64,000 nt of DNA from Rhodococcus koreensis (GTDB taxonomy: Bacteria > Actinomycetota > Actinomycetes > Mycobacteriales > Mycobacteriaceae), in contig NZ_FNSV01000005.1 in the NCBI RefSeq assembly GCF_900105905.1, positions 2,976,001 to 3,040,000 of the forward strand. Direction: 5' to 3'. Below the pieces are notes generated by a model. That model saw nothing but the letters and a program-made list of their open reading frames with translations. It made no database searches and was not told the origin of the DNA. A program made the position numbers and the translations under genes. Shown here in pieces: positions 62,906 through 64,000 of this stretch. Every line of letters starts with the position of its first letter. The stretch's first letter is position 1.

Positions 62906-63837
62906 GACGACTCCTCTTGCTTCAAACTTGAACGACGTTCAAGGTAGCAGGTCGGCGCCGCCAACGGTGCGGCAGACTCCGGCACCTCGTCCTCGTCGGG
63001 CGACGTGCGCGCCCCGGCCCGCGCTGCGCCGATCCCCGCCGCGACGACGAAACAGATCCCGGCCACCGCCGCGTGGTCCGGTACCTGGTGCAACACGACG
63101 AGCCCGATGATCAACGCGAACGCCGGTTCCAGACTCATCAGCGTCCCGAACGCCGCCGTGTTCAGCCGGCGCAAGGCGAGCATCTCCAGCGTGAACGGCA
63201 CTACCGGCAGCAGTATCGCCAATCCCAGCCCGATGATCAACAGGTCCGGCGTCATCTTCGCGAGCATCGACGGCCCGCCCACGACGGTCGCGACCAATCC
63301 GGCGACCGGCATGGACACCGCGAGACCGTTGATTCCCGCCACCTCGTCCCCCACACGCTGAGTGAGCACGATGTAGAGCGCCCAGCACGCGGCCGCGCCC
63401 AGGGCGAACAGGATTCCCACCGGGTCGACGCCGCCGACCCAGGGTTGCGTCAGCAGCAGCACTCCCACGGCCGCCAGCGCCGGCCACCGGAGGCGGCCCC
63501 GCCCGTGCACGACCGCGACGCCGAGGGGTCCCAGAAACTCCAGCGCACTCGCGGTTCCCAGCGGGATCCGGTCGACCGCGGCCATGAACAGTAGGGTGAC
63601 CGCGGCCGTGACCACTCCGAGCAGGATGCACGCGACGAGGGAGGAACGCGTGAACGCCTTCGGACGGGGCCGCACGATCACGGCCAGCAGCACCCCGGCC
63701 CAGGCCAGGCGCAACCAGGCGGCACCCTCGGCGCCGACGCGTTCGGAGACGCCGACGGAGATCGCGAGTCCGGTCTGTACGCACAGCATCGAGGTCAGCG
63801 CCATCGTCGCGCCGACGTGGGTCGGGTTCCTGGTCAT
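62902..63837 (-). CDS. EamA/DMT-superfamily exporter, RhtA-like
   Basis: About 311 residues with ten predicted membrane segments in two EamA halves (LTSMLCVQTGLAISVGVSER, AAVDRIPLGTASALEFLGPL, LNTAAFGTLMSLEPAFALII). The pattern is close to RhtA-type amino-acid exporters. The C-terminal 30 residues are hydrophilic, encode the BioQ-type palindrome and end in an ATGA overlap with bioY. ATG 63837 is adopted; GTG 63858 is possible. It is divergent from a LysR gene at the window edge. Confidence 0.83.
   Translation of the reverse strand: MTRNPTHVGATMALTSMLCVQTGLAISVGVSERVGAEGAAWLRLAWAGVLLAVIVRPRPKAFTRSSLVACILLGVVTAAVTLLFMAAVDRIPLGTASALEFLGPLGVAVVHGRGRLRWPALAAVGVLLLTQPWVGGVDPVGILFALGAAACWALYIVLTQRVGDEVAGINGLAVSMPVAGLVATVVGGPSMLAKMTPDLLIIGLGLAILLPVVPFTLEMLALRRLNTAAFGTLMSLEPAFALIIGLVVLHQVPDHAAVAGICFVVAAGIGAARAGARTSPDEDEVPESAAPLAAPTCYLERRSSLKQEESS
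62927..62943. promoter_or_regulatory. BioQ-type operator before bioY
   Basis: CTTGAAC-GAC-GTTCAAG is a perfect 7+7 palindrome with three central bases and contains TGAAC-N3-GTTCA, the pattern known for the actinobacterial biotin repressor BioQ. It lies inside the last codons of the exporter gene, 22 bases before bioY, so it could control an internal promoter for the biotin operon. Confidence 0.75.
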
Positions 63838-63894
63838 GCCTGTATTCAAGGACACCACAACCGTTCACGTCCACGTGTCTTTCATGGACAAATC

Positions 63895-63911
63895 GTTCGG
63901 ATATCGCGAAC
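63895..63911. promoter_or_regulatory. Inverted repeat in the exporter/LysR divergent region
   Basis: GTTCG and CGAAC arms with seven bases between them lie just before the LysR start. The whole 77-base divergent region is A/T-richer than its neighbours. A weak candidate for a LysR site. Confidence 0.3.
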
Positions 63912-63914
63912 AAT

Positions 63915-64000
63915 ATGTGGGTGGATACCCGACGCCTGCATCTCCTGCTCGAGCTCTCCCGCCTGGGCTCGATGCGTGAGGTCGCCGAGACACACCGGCT
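63915..64000 (+). CDS. LysR-family regulator, N-terminus only
   Basis: The first 28 residues (MWVDTRRLHLLLELSRLGSM then REVAETHR) are the start of a LysR winged helix; the gene continues beyond the window. Divergence from the RhtA-like exporter gene suggests it controls that gene, as ArgP/LysG-type regulators control amino-acid exporters. Confidence 0.75.
   Translation, partial: MWVDTRRLHLLLELSRLGSMREVAETHR

Overview
The window looks like chromosomal DNA of a high-GC actinobacterium, most likely Rhodococcus or a close relative. This is inferred from the strong G/C third-position bias, frequent GTG starts, four-base start/stop overlaps, a furA-katG pair, a BioQ-type palindrome before bioY, and the density of small catabolic operons with TetR, LysR, LacI and GAF-type regulators. 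Species cannot be fixed from sequence alone.

Layout. 1-800: right part of an IS1341/TnpB element whose tnpB is frameshifted, inserted beside an HNH-nuclease remnant. 938-8468: a tight six-gene minus-strand operon (phosphotriesterase-like pseudoenzyme, phosphotriesterase-family hydrolase, FAD monooxygenase, alpha/beta hydrolase, metallo-beta-lactamase-fold hydrolase, CocE-type hydrolase) behind a divergent TetR gene. 8465-11820: an IS607-like element with a dead recombinase and an intact large TnpB, sitting between a headless LysR gene and a tail-less cytochrome P450 gene. 12042-19209: a dicarboxylate/CoA-ester gene set (two CitE-like lyases, class III CoA transferase, PrpF-like isomerase, MatC-like carrier, LysR). 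19393-21053: TetR and hemerythrin proteins. 21243-28049: a Ser/Thr kinase fused to a LuxR helix-turn-helix, followed by a very large secreted beta-propeller protein with near-perfect 126-bp repeats. 28606-30369: a secreted protein of unknown function, a SnoaL-like protein and a shortened MazG-like gene. 30519-38707: acetoin dehydrogenase (E1 alpha, E1 beta, E2, E3) with lipA, a GAF regulator, and an acetoin-reductase-like gene broken by one extra base; the same palindrome lies before acoA and between the regulator and the reductase. 39129-41838: katG-furA. 42310-44144: NarL-type two-component pair. 44245-45508: an intact solitary TnpB element. 45933-49601: membrane protein, TIGR03118 lipoprotein and Hsp70-like membrane protein. 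50310-53308: hydroxypyruvate isomerase-like and Gfo/Idh/MocA genes with a divergent LacI regulator. 53305-57416: LysR, CitMHS-type transporter, AtuA-family pair. 57413-63837: a seven-gene train containing the biotin ECF transporter BioY-BioM-BioN interleaved with two AMP-binding ligases and a thiolase. The window ends in a LysR gene.

The strongest candidates for something new are: the bioYMN operon with built-in acyl-CoA ligases and thiolase (a possible biotin-precursor salvage route); the tandem of an intact phosphotriesterase-family enzyme and a paralogue that has lost nearly all metal ligands; the shared acetoin-regulon palindrome; and the kinase-LuxR fusion next to the giant propeller protein. 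Three genes are truncated by, or lie beside, transposable elements, and two (tnpB at the left edge and the acetoin reductase) carry frameshifts, so the region shows recent decay as well as operon structure.
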